Assembly (NCBI GenBank): GCA_027079895.1
Contig: JALWUZ010000184.1
Location: forward strand, 1 to 23,466
DNA: 23,466 nucleotides
Direction: 5' to 3'
Origin: Anaerolineae bacterium
Lineage (GTDB): Bacteria > Chloroflexota > Anaerolineae > B4-G1
Part shown: one piece after another, positions 6,551 through 15,291 of the stretch
Layout: the number at the start of each line of letters is the position of its first letter
How positions within the stretch are numbered: position 1 is the first letter of the stretch
The notes under the pieces: model-generated
Database searches by the model: none
What the model saw: only the letters and a program-made list of their open reading frames with translations
Told to the model about the DNA's origin: nothing
Translations under genes and position numbers: made by a program

Positions 6551-7951
6551 ATGCCGCCGCCTGCTGAAAATGGTGAGAGAAAACTAGAAGACCTCCGCCG
6601 GGTGCTGCTCAAGCCGGAGGCGTTGGTGGACAAAATCAGCCCCATCATCGCCGACGTGCTGGAGGAGCAGATCGAGCATTCCAAGGACGAGATCGCCCAG
6701 GCTATCTCTCCGGTCATCGGCGAGGCCCTGCGCCGCCAAGTCTACCAGGCCCGCGAGGACATCATTGATGCCCTCTACCCGGTCATCGGCCAGACGATCA
6801 ACAAGGCCATCTCCGAGGCGGTGCAGGAGTTGGCCCGCACCGTTGACGAGCGAATGCGTCGGGGCTTCCGGCCGCGTGACCTTTTGCGTCGCTGGTGGGC
6901 CCGGCTGCGCGGCATACCGGAGTCCGAATATCGCTGGCGGGAGGCCCTCCCCTTCTCCGTGCGGGAGGTCTTCCTGATTCACCGCGAATCGGGGCTCCTC
7001 ATCCTCCATCTCACCAGCGACGAGGAGGCCGCCCCGGACCGCGACCTCGTCAGCGGGATGTTGACCGCCATCCGCGACTTCGCCCGCGAGGCTTTCGGGC
7101 GCGGTGAGAGCGGCGAACTGGGGGCCATCGAGTACGAGGATCAGGACATCCTGCTGGAAGCGGCCGGCGCGGCCTATCTGGCGGTCGTCGTCGAAGGGGT
7201 GCCGCCCCAGGGCTTCCGCGAGCAGATGCGCCAGGCGTTGGCCGCCATCCAAGAGCAGCACTACGCCAGCCTCAAGGATTACGACGGCAGCGATACGCGG
7301 CTGGTGCGCACGGCCCGGCGCGTGCTCATGAACACACTGTTGGAGCCGCTCCCCGCGAAGGAGCGGCCTCCCCTGTCGAAATTCCAGCGGGCGATTCTGG
7401 TCGGCCTGTTCCTGTTGCTTTTGCTGCCGCCGGTTGGCGGCTGTGGATGGTGGGTGTGGCACGTGGAGAGCCGGCTGGCCGCGCTGTCCGCGTTGGCTCC
7501 ACCGCCGCCGCCCACGGCGACGCCCACGCCGACTCCGACGGCGACCAACACGGCGACGCCTACACCGACTCCGACACCGACCGACACGGCGACGCCCACA
7601 CCGACTCCGACGGCGACCAGCACGGCGACCGCGACGCCCACGCCGACCGCCACCGCCTCGCCGACGCTGACGCCGACCCCGCTGCCCTATTCGGGGGTCA
7701 TCGTCGGCAACGTCTACTTGCGCGACGGGCCGGACGGGGAGAACACCGGTGTAGTCGCCCCGCTGGGAGCGCCGGTCGAGGTTCTATCCCAGTACGGCGA
7801 GTGGTACAACGTGCGCGTCACCTTGCCCGGCCAGCCCCAGGTCACGGTGATGGGCTGGGTGCGTTCGCGGTGGTTGACTTTGCTCAAACCGGTGCCGCCG
7901 GAGTTGATCACCCCCACTGCGGTGGGGACGGAGACCACACTATCGCATTGA
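6551..7951 (+). CDS. Membrane protein: helical repeats, possible longin-like domain, one TM segment, Thr-Pro stalk, SH3b domain
   Basis: The 466-residue protein has five parts. First, three helical repeats of about 24 residues (30-100) begin [SY]P[IV]I. Next, residues 136-235 hold VREVFLIHRESGLL, DLVSGMLTAIRDFA and AYLAVVVEG, a pattern also found before the OmpA domain in some cyanobacterial proteins and, I think, similar to small longin-like proteins beside archaeal GTPases. Then come one TM helix (about 279-296), a TPTPTAT stalk (320-378) and an SH3b-type domain (382-445). Charge around the TM helix suggests the N-terminal part is cytoplasmic and SH3b is outside. I chose ATG 6551 because the upstream extension is translated repeat array. 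A cyclase-like gene follows 11 bp later. The longin comparison is tentative. Confidence 0.8.
   Translation: MPPPAENGERKLEDLRRVLLKPEALVDKISPIIADVLEEQIEHSKDEIAQAISPVIGEALRRQVYQAREDIIDALYPVIGQTINKAISEAVQELARTVDERMRRGFRPRDLLRRWWARLRGIPESEYRWREALPFSVREVFLIHRESGLLILHLTSDEEAAPDRDLVSGMLTAIRDFAREAFGRGESGELGAIEYEDQDILLEAAGAAYLAVVVEGVPPQGFREQMRQALAAIQEQHYASLKDYDGSDTRLVRTARRVLMNTLLEPLPAKERPPLSKFQRAILVGLFLLLLLPPVGGCGWWVWHVESRLAALSALAPPPPPTATPTPTPTATNTATPTPTPTPTDTATPTPTPTATSTATATPTPTATASPTLTPTPLPYSGVIVGNVYLRDGPDGENTGVVAPLGAPVEVLSQYGEWYNVRVTLPGQPQVTVMGWVRSRWLTLLKPVPPELITPTAVGTETTLSH
7499..7690 (+). repeat. Low-complexity DNA encoding the Thr-Pro stalk
   Basis: Imperfect tandem units of the type ACGCCNACNCC and GCGACC encode repeated TPTPT and TAT blocks. 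Copies such as GACGGCGACCA and CACGGCGACGCC recur, so length is likely to vary between strains by slippage in steps of six or more bases. The reading frame is kept throughout. Confidence 0.8.
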
Positions 7952-7962
7952 GTGATGGAGCG

Positions 7963-9039
7963 ATGAAAAAGGATATGCCGTCGCCTATGCGCGTTGCCCT
8001 AGAGGGGCTCAGGGCGGCCTTTGCTCTGGTGGACGAGAACTGGCGCGTCGTCGAGTGCAGCCCGGCCTTCTCCCAACATATGGGATACGAGGCCCGCCCG
8101 TTGCGGGGCTACTCGTTGCTGGAACTCGTGCCGGAACTGGTGGGGCAGGAGGACGTGCTCCACGAGATTCTGCGCGGGGAGCGGCTGTTCTGGCGGTTGG
8201 AGAACGTCAATCGCGGGGCTGATGACGGCGGTCTGGGACGCTACCTGACCCTGGTCATCACCACCAGCGGGATTGGGCCGGAGTCCCCTCTGCTCATCCT
8301 GACCAACGACGTGACCGAGCGGGGGCGGCACTTGCAGCAACTGATGCAGAGTAAGAACGAACTCCGGCTGACCCGGCGGCGGCTGCTCCGGTTGAACGAG
8401 CAGTTGGAGTACCTGTTGCGCCACTACGTCCCGCCTCAGGTGGCCGATGCTCTGTTGATGGGGCGCGTGCCCCTGGAGCCCGGCGGAGAGACGCGCTCGG
8501 TCTCGCTCCTGTTCGCCGACGCACGCGGGTTTACCGGTTTGGCCGAACGGCTGCCGCCAAGACAGGTGGTTGATTTGTTGAACAGGTATATGGACGTGAT
8601 CGCCGACGCGATAGACGGCGCCGGCGGCACCGTCGGGCAATTCCAGGGTGACGGGGTTCTTGCGCTCTTCAACGCTCCCGATGACCTGCCGGCCTATCCC
8701 TATCAGGCGGTTCAGGCCGGGATTGCTCTCCAGGAGGCAACGGCGGCTCTCCGGGCCCGGCAGCCGGAGGGTGAACCGCGTCTTCATTTCGGAGTGGGAA
8801 TCAGCACCGGCCCGGCGTTGCTGGGGAACATCGGGGCTCGCTGGCGGTACACCTACACCGCCATCGGCGACGTGGTCAACCTGGCGGCCGGCATCACGGC
8901 GGCCGTCCCTGGCGACGAGATCTGGATCTGTGCGGAGACCCGCCGCCAATTGCCGCCGACGGTCGCCGTCGAGCCGCTCCCGTCGGAATCGTTGAAGGGA
9001 AGGAGTCGGACCACCCCGCTCTTCCGCGTCGTGTACTGA
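7963..9039 (+). CDS. PAS domain plus class III nucleotide cyclase-like domain, second copy, catalytic residues altered
   Basis: The 358-residue protein repeats the architecture of 4126-5235: PAS-like domain (about 10-118, ending NDVTERG), coiled-coil linker (122-152, leading into YLLRHYVPPQVA) and a class III cyclase homology domain (180-355). Metal ligands Asp186 (FADARGFT) and Asp230 (FQGDGVLALF) are kept, but the Lys position is Gln226 and the catalytic Arg position, four residues after Asn306, is Gly310. This domain is therefore further from an active cyclase than its paralogue. ATG 7963 follows GGAG closely; ATG 7975 is an alternative. It lies 11 bp after the SH3b gene, so the same transcript is likely. 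No TM segment is visible. Confidence 0.83.
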   Translation: MKKDMPSPMRVALEGLRAAFALVDENWRVVECSPAFSQHMGYEARPLRGYSLLELVPELVGQEDVLHEILRGERLFWRLENVNRGADDGGLGRYLTLVITTSGIGPESPLLILTNDVTERGRHLQQLMQSKNELRLTRRRLLRLNEQLEYLLRHYVPPQVADALLMGRVPLEPGGETRSVSLLFADARGFTGLAERLPPRQVVDLLNRYMDVIADAIDGAGGTVGQFQGDGVLALFNAPDDLPAYPYQAVQAGIALQEATAALRARQPEGEPRLHFGVGISTGPALLGNIGARWRYTYTAIGDVVNLAAGITAAVPGDEIWICAETRRQLPPTVAVEPLPSESLKGRSRTTPLFRVVY

Positions 9040-9119
9040 AATCCGCTCGCTCCCGCTGCAATGCATTCGTAACTGTACCGTAACCACAAGCCGGGCGGGA
9101 TTGGAGTAACATTGGCAGT

Positions 9120-12100
9120 ATGTACTGGTATTGGCAATATCTCCCTTACGTGCTTCCGTTAATAGCAGCGGCGGCGGTCCTGGTCTGGGTGACGATCTTC
9201 GCCCTGCGCAGTTATCCGCTGCCCGGTTCCATCGCCGCGGCGACGCTCGCCCTGGGCGGGATGATCTACGCCCTGGGCTACGCCGCCGAGATTTTGATAC
9301 CGGACATCGCCGCTAAAATCACCTGCGCCAAAATCGAGTATGTGGGCATCGCTCTCATCCCATCCGCCTGGCTGATCTTCGTCCTCCGTTACACCGGGCG
9401 GGAAATCTGGATGTCCTACCGGAGCGTTGTGCTGCTGGGCATCGAGCCGTTCCTGACCGTTCTCATCACCTGGACGAACGAGAGCCACCATCTGATGTGG
9501 ACGGATGTCCAGATGGCGACCGGCAGCCTCCCGGTGCTGGATATGACCCACGGCAATTGGTTCTATTTCAACGCCCTCTATTCCGCCTCCTTGATCCTGC
9601 TCGGCGTCTATTTCCTCTCCACTCATTTGTTCAACAAGCAGTTCCCCAACGTCTACCGGCGACAGATGGTAGTGTTGATTATGGGGATTCTGATTCCACT
9701 GGCCGGCGGCCTGTTACGGGTTGTCGGGGTGCGCATCGCCGGCGGTCTGGACATTACCCCCTTCACCTTTCTCTTGACCGGATTGGCGATCCTCTGGGCT
9801 ATACCCCGCTACCGCCTGTTCGAAGGTGTCCCGGTGGCCCAGGCCGCTATCGTCAAGAGCATGAGCGACGGCGTCGCCGTGTTGAACATTCGGGGGTACG
9901 TCGCCGGTATCAACCAGGCGATGGAGCGGATTATTGGCCGTTCGATTGATGAGGTGATCGGCTTGCCGGTTGAAGAGGCGTTCGCCGTCTGGCCCGAACT
10001 GCTCGACAAGTACGATTCCCTCGTCCGGGCTCAACCGGAGGAGACCCAGGCCGAGATTGTCCGGGAGACTGCGGAGGGCCGTCGGGTTTACGATATGCAC
10101 CATACCCCGCTTTACGACCGCTGGGGCGGGTTCACCGGACGGATACTCGTCCTGCGGGACATCACCGCGCGGAAGCAGGCCGAGGAGGTCATCGAACGGG
10201 AACGACGCGCTTACCGCATCATCTCCGAGGCCGCCGTCGAGGACACCGACATCGCCGGGCTGTGCCGTCACGTTCTGGAAGGGCTGATTGACGCCCTGCC
10301 GTTCGATTTCGGCACGATTCGGCTGTGCGATAAGAGCGGCGGTCTGCTCTATCCGACGGCGGTGGTCGGCCTGGATGAAGAGGAGATTCGTCAGAAAATC
10401 ACCGCCCAGCCGCTGGACGCCGCCGACAATTACGTCGGCGTCATGGTGGCCCGCACCCGCCAACCGATCTTCGCCCCGGATGTGAGCCGCCATCCCATTT
10501 CCCAGACCCACAAGAAGCGATTGAAGGAGATGGGGGTGCGGGCTTTGATCGGCTATCCGCTGCTCAGCGCGGATGGGGAACTGCTGGGGATACTGCAACT
10601 GCTGGCCCATACCCCCCTGCCACTTCAGGAGGGCGATAACGAGTTCTTCACCACGGTAGCGCGGATGTTCTCGCTGGTGCTGGAACGGCGGCTGGAGGCG
10701 GCTCTCTTGGAGACCCAGAAGCGGCTCTTCGAGAGCCTGGTGGCCGTGGCCCGCGCGGCCACCGAGCGGCCTACCCCGGAGGATGTGCTCCGCAACGTGT
10801 TGGAGGTGGTCACTGCGCTGACCGGGGCCGAGAACGGCAGTCTGTTCTTGATGGACGGCGATGTGGTCATCAAGGCCATCCTGGCGCGCGGGCAGACCAC
10901 GCCGCGCGAGGAGCGGGACCTGGTGGGGCGGGTGATGACTAGCGGGTTGGCCGGGTGGGTCGTCGAGAACAGGGAGACGGCCATCATTGACGATACTACC
11001 ACCGATGAACGCTGGCTCCCGCTCCCCGACGCCCCTTACACCGTCCGCTCCGTCTTGGCGGTGCCGATTATCAATGAGGGGAACGTCGTCGGCGTGCTGA
11101 CCCTCTCCCATTCCGCGCCGGGGCATTTCGACGCGGAGCAGGCGAACTTGATGCGGGCCGCCGCCGACCAGATGGCCCTCGCCCTCCGCAACGCCCAGAT
11201 TTTCGAGGCCCAGCGGCGGCTGGCCGACCGGCAGATTACTCTCTACGAGATGCTGCGCACCGTCAGCGGGCATTTGGACCCCCGCACCGCCTCCCGCGTA
11301 GCGGTGGACACCATCGCCACGTTGACCGGTTGGGATGCCGTCGCCATCCTGTTGCCGGACGACGCCGAGGAGCACTTGATCGTCGAGGCGGCCAGCGGGA
11401 TTGTCGCCAGTGCCCAGGGGTGGCGCATTCCGGCCGGACAGGGGGTCACTTGGCGGGCTTTCCGCACCGGCGAGACTCAGTACGTGCCCGACGTGACCAC
11501 CGACCCCGATTATGTGGCCGGTCATTCCTCCATCCGGTGCGAGTTGGCGATCCCGCTGCGCCGCAGTGGGCAGGTGCTGGGGGTGCTCAACATCGAAAGC
11601 AACCGGCCTGACGATATGGATGTCAACGACATCCAGTTGGCCGAGTCACTGGCCGATGCCCTGGCGCTGGCGGTGGACAACGCCCGTCTGTTCCAGGAGG
11701 TGGCCGTGGAGCGGGGACGGCTTCAGGCGTTGATCGAGTCCGCCCGCGACGGGGTCGTCCTGGTGGGGATGAACCGGCGGGTGCTGGTCATCAACGCTGC
11801 CGGCCTGGAGGCTCTGGGGCTGCCCGGCGAGCCGGAGGAGTGGGTCAACCGCCCGTTGTGGGATGCGGTCGAGGCCATACGCCGCAATTTGCCGGAGTTG
11901 ATGAGGACGCTCGTCGCCGAGATGCGGCGGGTGCAGAACGGCGACGAGCCGCCAGGGGAAGGGGAGTACACCTTCGGCCACCGGGTGATCCACTGGCTCA
12001 ACCTGCCGGTGATGGCCGGCACGACTCCCCTGGGACGGCTGGTAGTCCTGCGCGACGTCACCGAGGAGCGGCTGCTGGAGCGTATGCGGGATGACCTGAC

Positions 12101-12755
12101 CCACACGCTGGTACACGACCTGCGCAACCCGCTTACCGCCATCTCCGCTGCCTTGCAGATTCTGGATATGTCGTCGGACGTGCTGTCGGAGAACTCCCGG
12201 CACATGCTCAACGTTGCCGCCAGCAACACCCAGCGGATGATCGAGTTGGTCAACGCAATCCTGGACGTCAGTCGTTTGGAAAGCGGCCGGATGCAGGTCG
12301 AAAGGGAACCGATTCCGCTGCCCGTCCTGATCTCCGAGGTGTTGGAGGCCCAGGAGCCGCTGGCGAAAGGGTATGAACTGCATCTGGAGAACGCTGTGCC
12401 TAACGACCTGCCGCTGGTCTACGTGGACAAGAAACTGATTGGGCGGGTGTTGCACAATCTGATTGGCAACGCCATCAAATTCACTCCGCCGGGGGGACAC
12501 ATCCGTGTCTCCGCGAGGAGTGAGGGGGACAAGGTGCTCGTCTCCGTCAGCGATACCGGGCCCGGCATCCCACCGGAATTGCGAGAGCGGCTGTTCCAGA
12601 AGTTCACCACCGGACGGCACGCCCGGCGCGGCAGCGGTCTGGGGCTGGCTTTCTGCAAGATGGCTGTGGAGGCGCACGGGGAGCGCATTTGGCTGGAGGA
12701 CACCCCCTCCGGCGCGACGTTCACTTTCTCACTGCCGGTCTTCCGGTCGGAGTGA
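9120..12755 (+). CDS. Multi-sensor histidine kinase: 7TM-PAS-GAF-GAF-GAF-PAS-HisKA-HATPase
   Basis: The 1211-residue protein starts with seven predicted TM helices (about 1-235) of the histidine-kinase 7TM class, including the typical NESHHLMWT segment. A PAS domain follows (about 245-355, ending ILRDITARKQAEE), then three GAF domains (about 370-535, 540-700, 715-870), another PAS (about 875-985) and the kinase core. Phosphoacceptor His999 lies in LVHDLRNPLTA. The ATPase has N1117 in HNLIGNAIKFTP, DTGPGIPP and GSGLGLAFCKMAVEAHG. No receiver is fused, so the likely targets are the three receiver proteins downstream. The ATG lies about 8 bp after a weak TAACAT (9107-9112); the promoter is uncertain. 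Confidence 0.93.
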   Translation: MYWYWQYLPYVLPLIAAAAVLVWVTIFALRSYPLPGSIAAATLALGGMIYALGYAAEILIPDIAAKITCAKIEYVGIALIPSAWLIFVLRYTGREIWMSYRSVVLLGIEPFLTVLITWTNESHHLMWTDVQMATGSLPVLDMTHGNWFYFNALYSASLILLGVYFLSTHLFNKQFPNVYRRQMVVLIMGILIPLAGGLLRVVGVRIAGGLDITPFTFLLTGLAILWAIPRYRLFEGVPVAQAAIVKSMSDGVAVLNIRGYVAGINQAMERIIGRSIDEVIGLPVEEAFAVWPELLDKYDSLVRAQPEETQAEIVRETAEGRRVYDMHHTPLYDRWGGFTGRILVLRDITARKQAEEVIERERRAYRIISEAAVEDTDIAGLCRHVLEGLIDALPFDFGTIRLCDKSGGLLYPTAVVGLDEEEIRQKITAQPLDAADNYVGVMVARTRQPIFAPDVSRHPISQTHKKRLKEMGVRALIGYPLLSADGELLGILQLLAHTPLPLQEGDNEFFTTVARMFSLVLERRLEAALLETQKRLFESLVAVARAATERPTPEDVLRNVLEVVTALTGAENGSLFLMDGDVVIKAILARGQTTPREERDLVGRVMTSGLAGWVVENRETAIIDDTTTDERWLPLPDAPYTVRSVLAVPIINEGNVVGVLTLSHSAPGHFDAEQANLMRAAADQMALALRNAQIFEAQRRLADRQITLYEMLRTVSGHLDPRTASRVAVDTIATLTGWDAVAILLPDDAEEHLIVEAASGIVASAQGWRIPAGQGVTWRAFRTGETQYVPDVTTDPDYVAGHSSIRCELAIPLRRSGQVLGVLNIESNRPDDMDVNDIQLAESLADALALAVDNARLFQEVAVERGRLQALIESARDGVVLVGMNRRVLVINAAGLEALGLPGEPEEWVNRPLWDAVEAIRRNLPELMRTLVAEMRRVQNGDEPPGEGEYTFGHRVIHWLNLPVMAGTTPLGRLVVLRDVTEERLLERMRDDLTHTLVHDLRNPLTAISAALQILDMSSDVLSENSRHMLNVAASNTQRMIELVNAILDVSRLESGRMQVEREPIPLPVLISEVLEAQEPLAKGYELHLENAVPNDLPLVYVDKKLIGRVLHNLIGNAIKFTPPGGHIRVSARSEGDKVLVSVSDTGPGIPPELRERLFQKFTTGRHARRGSGLGLAFCKMAVEAHGERIWLEDTPSGATFTFSLPVFRSE

Positions 12756-12821
12756 GGGGCGGCGGTGGAGTGTGGATCGGGTTGACAGTGGTCAGGTCTT
12801 GATTCTTTCAGCCTGTGTTTC

Positions 12822-12836
12822 AGGAGGTGCATCATC
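12822..12836 (+). promoter_or_regulatory. Strong Shine-Dalgarno facing an apparent ATC start codon
   Basis: AGGAGG at 12822-12827 is followed, at 6 nt spacing, by ATC at 12834-12836 (another ATC is at 12831). In this frame no ATG, GTG or TTG exists between the upstream stop at 12783 and the TTG at 12864, yet the receiver domain needs codons before 12864. ATC is therefore the best start, or the base has been misread from ATG. Confidence 0.55.
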
Positions 12837-13949
12837 GGCGGGGCAACAGAGACCAAACGGATTTTGGTAGTGGATGATGAACCGACCGTCGCCTTTTTCC
12901 TCGGAAAGGCATTGGAAAGAGCCAACCCCAGTTTCGAGGTGCTCACCGCCCATTCCGGGGAGGAGGCCCTGGAGATACTGAATCAGTCGGCGGTGGACCT
13001 GCTCATCACCGATATGCGTATGCCGGGCATCAGCGGCATAGAACTCATCCGCTGGGTGAAGGCTTCCAGCCCTCACACCGGCACCATCCTCATCACCGCC
13101 TACGGCAATGAGGAGGTCGAGCGCGAGGTCGCCGAGGTGCAGGCGGACTGGTACATCCCCAAGCCGTTCACCCTGCGCCAGTTCACCCACGCCGTCGAGA
13201 ACGCCCTGGTGGATAAGACCGCCGCCGCGTCGCCTGCCGAACGCCCGACGCTGGTTGTGCTCTCGGATGAGGTGTTCGATGAGGTCATTCAGCACCTGGA
13301 GGACTTACGTTTCGAGATCGGTTGTCGTTGCATCATCCTGTCCGACATGCAGGGGCAGTTGCTGACCAGCGTGGGGGATACGTCGGGGCTGGACACGGCG
13401 ACCTTGCTTGCCCTGCTGTCCGGCGGCTTCGTCGCCAGCACCGAGTTGGCCCGCCGCTTCGGCGACGGGAAGGCCCTCAACCTGAACTTTCACGAGGGAA
13501 CGCGATACGAGATCTATTCGGCCAACATCGGCGATGACATGTTCATCGCCATCGTCTACGACCGGACGATTCAGACCAGCCGCATCGGTATCGTCTGGCT
13601 CTACACCCGCCGTCTGATCGAGGAGTTGACCGCCGTCCTGACCGACGCCGCGACGAACGCCACTGTGCAGCAACCACACCGCTTGGGCGATGATTTCGGC
13701 ACCTCGTTGACGGCGGAACTGGACTCCCTGTTCCCCTCGACGGCGGACGAGGGGGAGGAGGAAGAGGAAACCGACGTGCCGGAAGCGATAGAGGAGGAGC
13801 CGGAGGAGAGGCCTGCGCCGTCCCCTGAGCCTCCCTCCCCGCCGGAGGGCGAGACGCCGGACGGCGAGACAAGCCGCGAACTGTTCAGCCTGGAGGATGC
13901 CATCGCGCGGGGAATCATCCCCCCGGAGGTAGCCAAGAACCTACTGTGA
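12834..13949 (+). CDS. Response regulator receiver fused to a Roadblock/LC7 domain, with acidic tail
   Basis: Numbering from ATC 12834, the receiver domain (about 8-125) has the acidic pair D14/D15, phosphoacceptor D60 (ITDMRMPG), TAYG and K110 (PKPF). A Roadblock/LC7 domain follows (about 140-270: CIILSDMQGQLL, LLSGGFVASTELAR, FIAIVYDR). Roadblock domains bind and regulate small GTPases, so phosphorylation may control a GTPase. The tail has a 13-residue helix motif (13696-13734, FGTSLTAELDSLF) shared with three neighbours, a very acidic Pro-rich linker, and a C terminus with SLEDAIARGIIPPEVA. The start is unusual: beginning at TTG 12864 would remove most of the first strand. The next gene starts 39 bp later. 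Confidence 0.88.
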   Translation: MGGATETKRILVVDDEPTVAFFLGKALERANPSFEVLTAHSGEEALEILNQSAVDLLITDMRMPGISGIELIRWVKASSPHTGTILITAYGNEEVEREVAEVQADWYIPKPFTLRQFTHAVENALVDKTAAASPAERPTLVVLSDEVFDEVIQHLEDLRFEIGCRCIILSDMQGQLLTSVGDTSGLDTATLLALLSGGFVASTELARRFGDGKALNLNFHEGTRYEIYSANIGDDMFIAIVYDRTIQTSRIGIVWLYTRRLIEELTAVLTDAATNATVQQPHRLGDDFGTSLTAELDSLFPSTADEGEEEEETDVPEAIEEEPEERPAPSPEPPSPPEGETPDGETSRELFSLEDAIARGIIPPEVAKNLL

Positions 13950-13988
13950 CAGGCTGACCGGGGATTTCGAGACGAGGATTGGTGAGAC

Positions 13989-15290
13989 ATGGATGCGAAA
14001 CGTGTTCTGGTAGTGGACGATGAGCCGCACGTCGTCGAAGCCTGCACCGCGATGTTGAATATGAAAGGGTTCGACGCCACCGGTGTGACCAGCGGCGAAG
14101 AGGCGGTCGCCTTGCACCAGGAGGAGAACTTCGACCTGGTGCTGGTGGACCTCCAGATGCCGGGGATGAGCGGCTTGGAAGTTTTGCGGGAGGTCAAAGC
14201 CTACAAACCTTCCACCAGGGTGATCATCTTCACCGCTTACGGCACTAAGGAGACCGTCATCGAGGCTCTGCGGCTGGGGGCCAGCGAGTTCCTGGAAAAA
14301 CCACTCGACCTGCACGACTTGGTGGACACGGTAGGCCGCGTCCTCGCCGAGAGAGACCGTTCGATGGTGCGGGGCAACCTTCGCACCTTGAGCCTGCCCA
14401 ACATCGTCCAGGTCAACTGCACCGAGCGTGTCCAGGCCCTGCTGCACGTCCGCTATCGGGGGCAGGAGGGACTCCTGTACTTCCAGGATGGGGACATCGT
14501 GCATGCGGAACTGGGGGAGAAGACCGGCAACGAGGCGGTCTACGAGATGCTCTCCTGGGAGGACGGGGACTTCGAGTTGGAGATGGACGCCCAGCCGCCG
14601 GAGCACACCATCACCGCCGGCTGGTCGAATCTGATGTTGGAGGGCCTGCGTCGGGCGGACGAGGCCGCCGCCGGCGAGTTGTTCGATGAGGAGTTCGAGG
14701 AGTGGGGAGAGGAGTTGGGGGACGAGGAATGGGAGCGGGCTCCGGCACGCGCTCTCTCCGCCGCTGCTGCTGAGCAGATCGAACTCACCCTCAACAAACT
14801 GCTCCGCCAGGTCGAGGGCCGCTGCGTCCTGATGACCGGACGCGGCGGGCGGTTGATTCACTGGCACGGGGACGTGGACGAGAGCCAGGCCATCTCGCTG
14901 GGGGCCCTGGTGGCCGGCAGTTTCGCGGCCACGGCCGAGATCGCCGACGTGCTGCGCCACGAGGGAGAGACGCGCCGCTTCCGTCAGAGCCTCCAAGAGA
15001 GCGAGGACTTCAACATCTGGTCGGTGGCCGTGACCGACGAGTTCACCGTCTCCATCGTGTTCGACAATCAAGTCCCCCTGGGACTGGTGCGCGTCTACAC
15101 CCTGCGGGCCATCCGGCAGATCAGGGACATTCTGGCCCAGGAACAGGCCCGGCAGCAAGCCGCAGAGGAAACACTGGACGAGGAGTTGCGGCACGGAATC
15201 AGGGACACCTTGCAAGACCTGTTCGGCGGCCTGGACGATGATTTCCAGCAGGACATCTCGACGGCCCTGGACGACCTGTTTGGTGATTGA
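13989..15290 (+). CDS. Response regulator: receiver-PATAN (DUF4388)-Roadblock fusion
   Basis: The 433-residue protein has three domains. The receiver (1-120) has D10/D11, phosphoacceptor D54 (LVDLQMPG), TAYG and K104. The PATAN/DUF4388 domain (129-222) shows LFQDG-type GLLYFQDGDIVHAELG and LSWEDGDFELE. The Roadblock domain (about 263-380) shows VLMTGRGGRLI and ALVAGSFAATAEIA. It ends in an amphipathic acidic tail with two related LF-G segments, LQDLFGG and the motif FQQDISTALDDLF (15243-15281). Its PATAN-Roadblock part resembles the stand-alone protein at 15895-16635, so one is probably a fusion or split of the other. It ends one base before the next ATG, coupling it tightly to an MglA-type GTPase, its most likely partner. 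Confidence 0.9.
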   Translation: MDAKRVLVVDDEPHVVEACTAMLNMKGFDATGVTSGEEAVALHQEENFDLVLVDLQMPGMSGLEVLREVKAYKPSTRVIIFTAYGTKETVIEALRLGASEFLEKPLDLHDLVDTVGRVLAERDRSMVRGNLRTLSLPNIVQVNCTERVQALLHVRYRGQEGLLYFQDGDIVHAELGEKTGNEAVYEMLSWEDGDFELEMDAQPPEHTITAGWSNLMLEGLRRADEAAAGELFDEEFEEWGEELGDEEWERAPARALSAAAAEQIELTLNKLLRQVEGRCVLMTGRGGRLIHWHGDVDESQAISLGALVAGSFAATAEIADVLRHEGETRRFRQSLQESEDFNIWSVAVTDEFTVSIVFDNQVPLGLVRVYTLRAIRQIRDILAQEQARQQAAEETLDEELRHGIRDTLQDLFGGLDDDFQQDISTALDDLFGD

Positions 15291-15291
15291 C

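Noticed and set aside
9714..11525. 603-codon open frame on the minus strand opposite the histidine kinase
   Set aside because: The sense strand encodes clear PAS and GAF domains; the antisense product is low-complexity and unrecognisable.
12782..12810. Promoter beginning with TTGACA before the receiver-Roadblock gene
   Set aside because: No acceptable -10 lies 16-18 bp downstream; only CTTTCA-like sequence is found.
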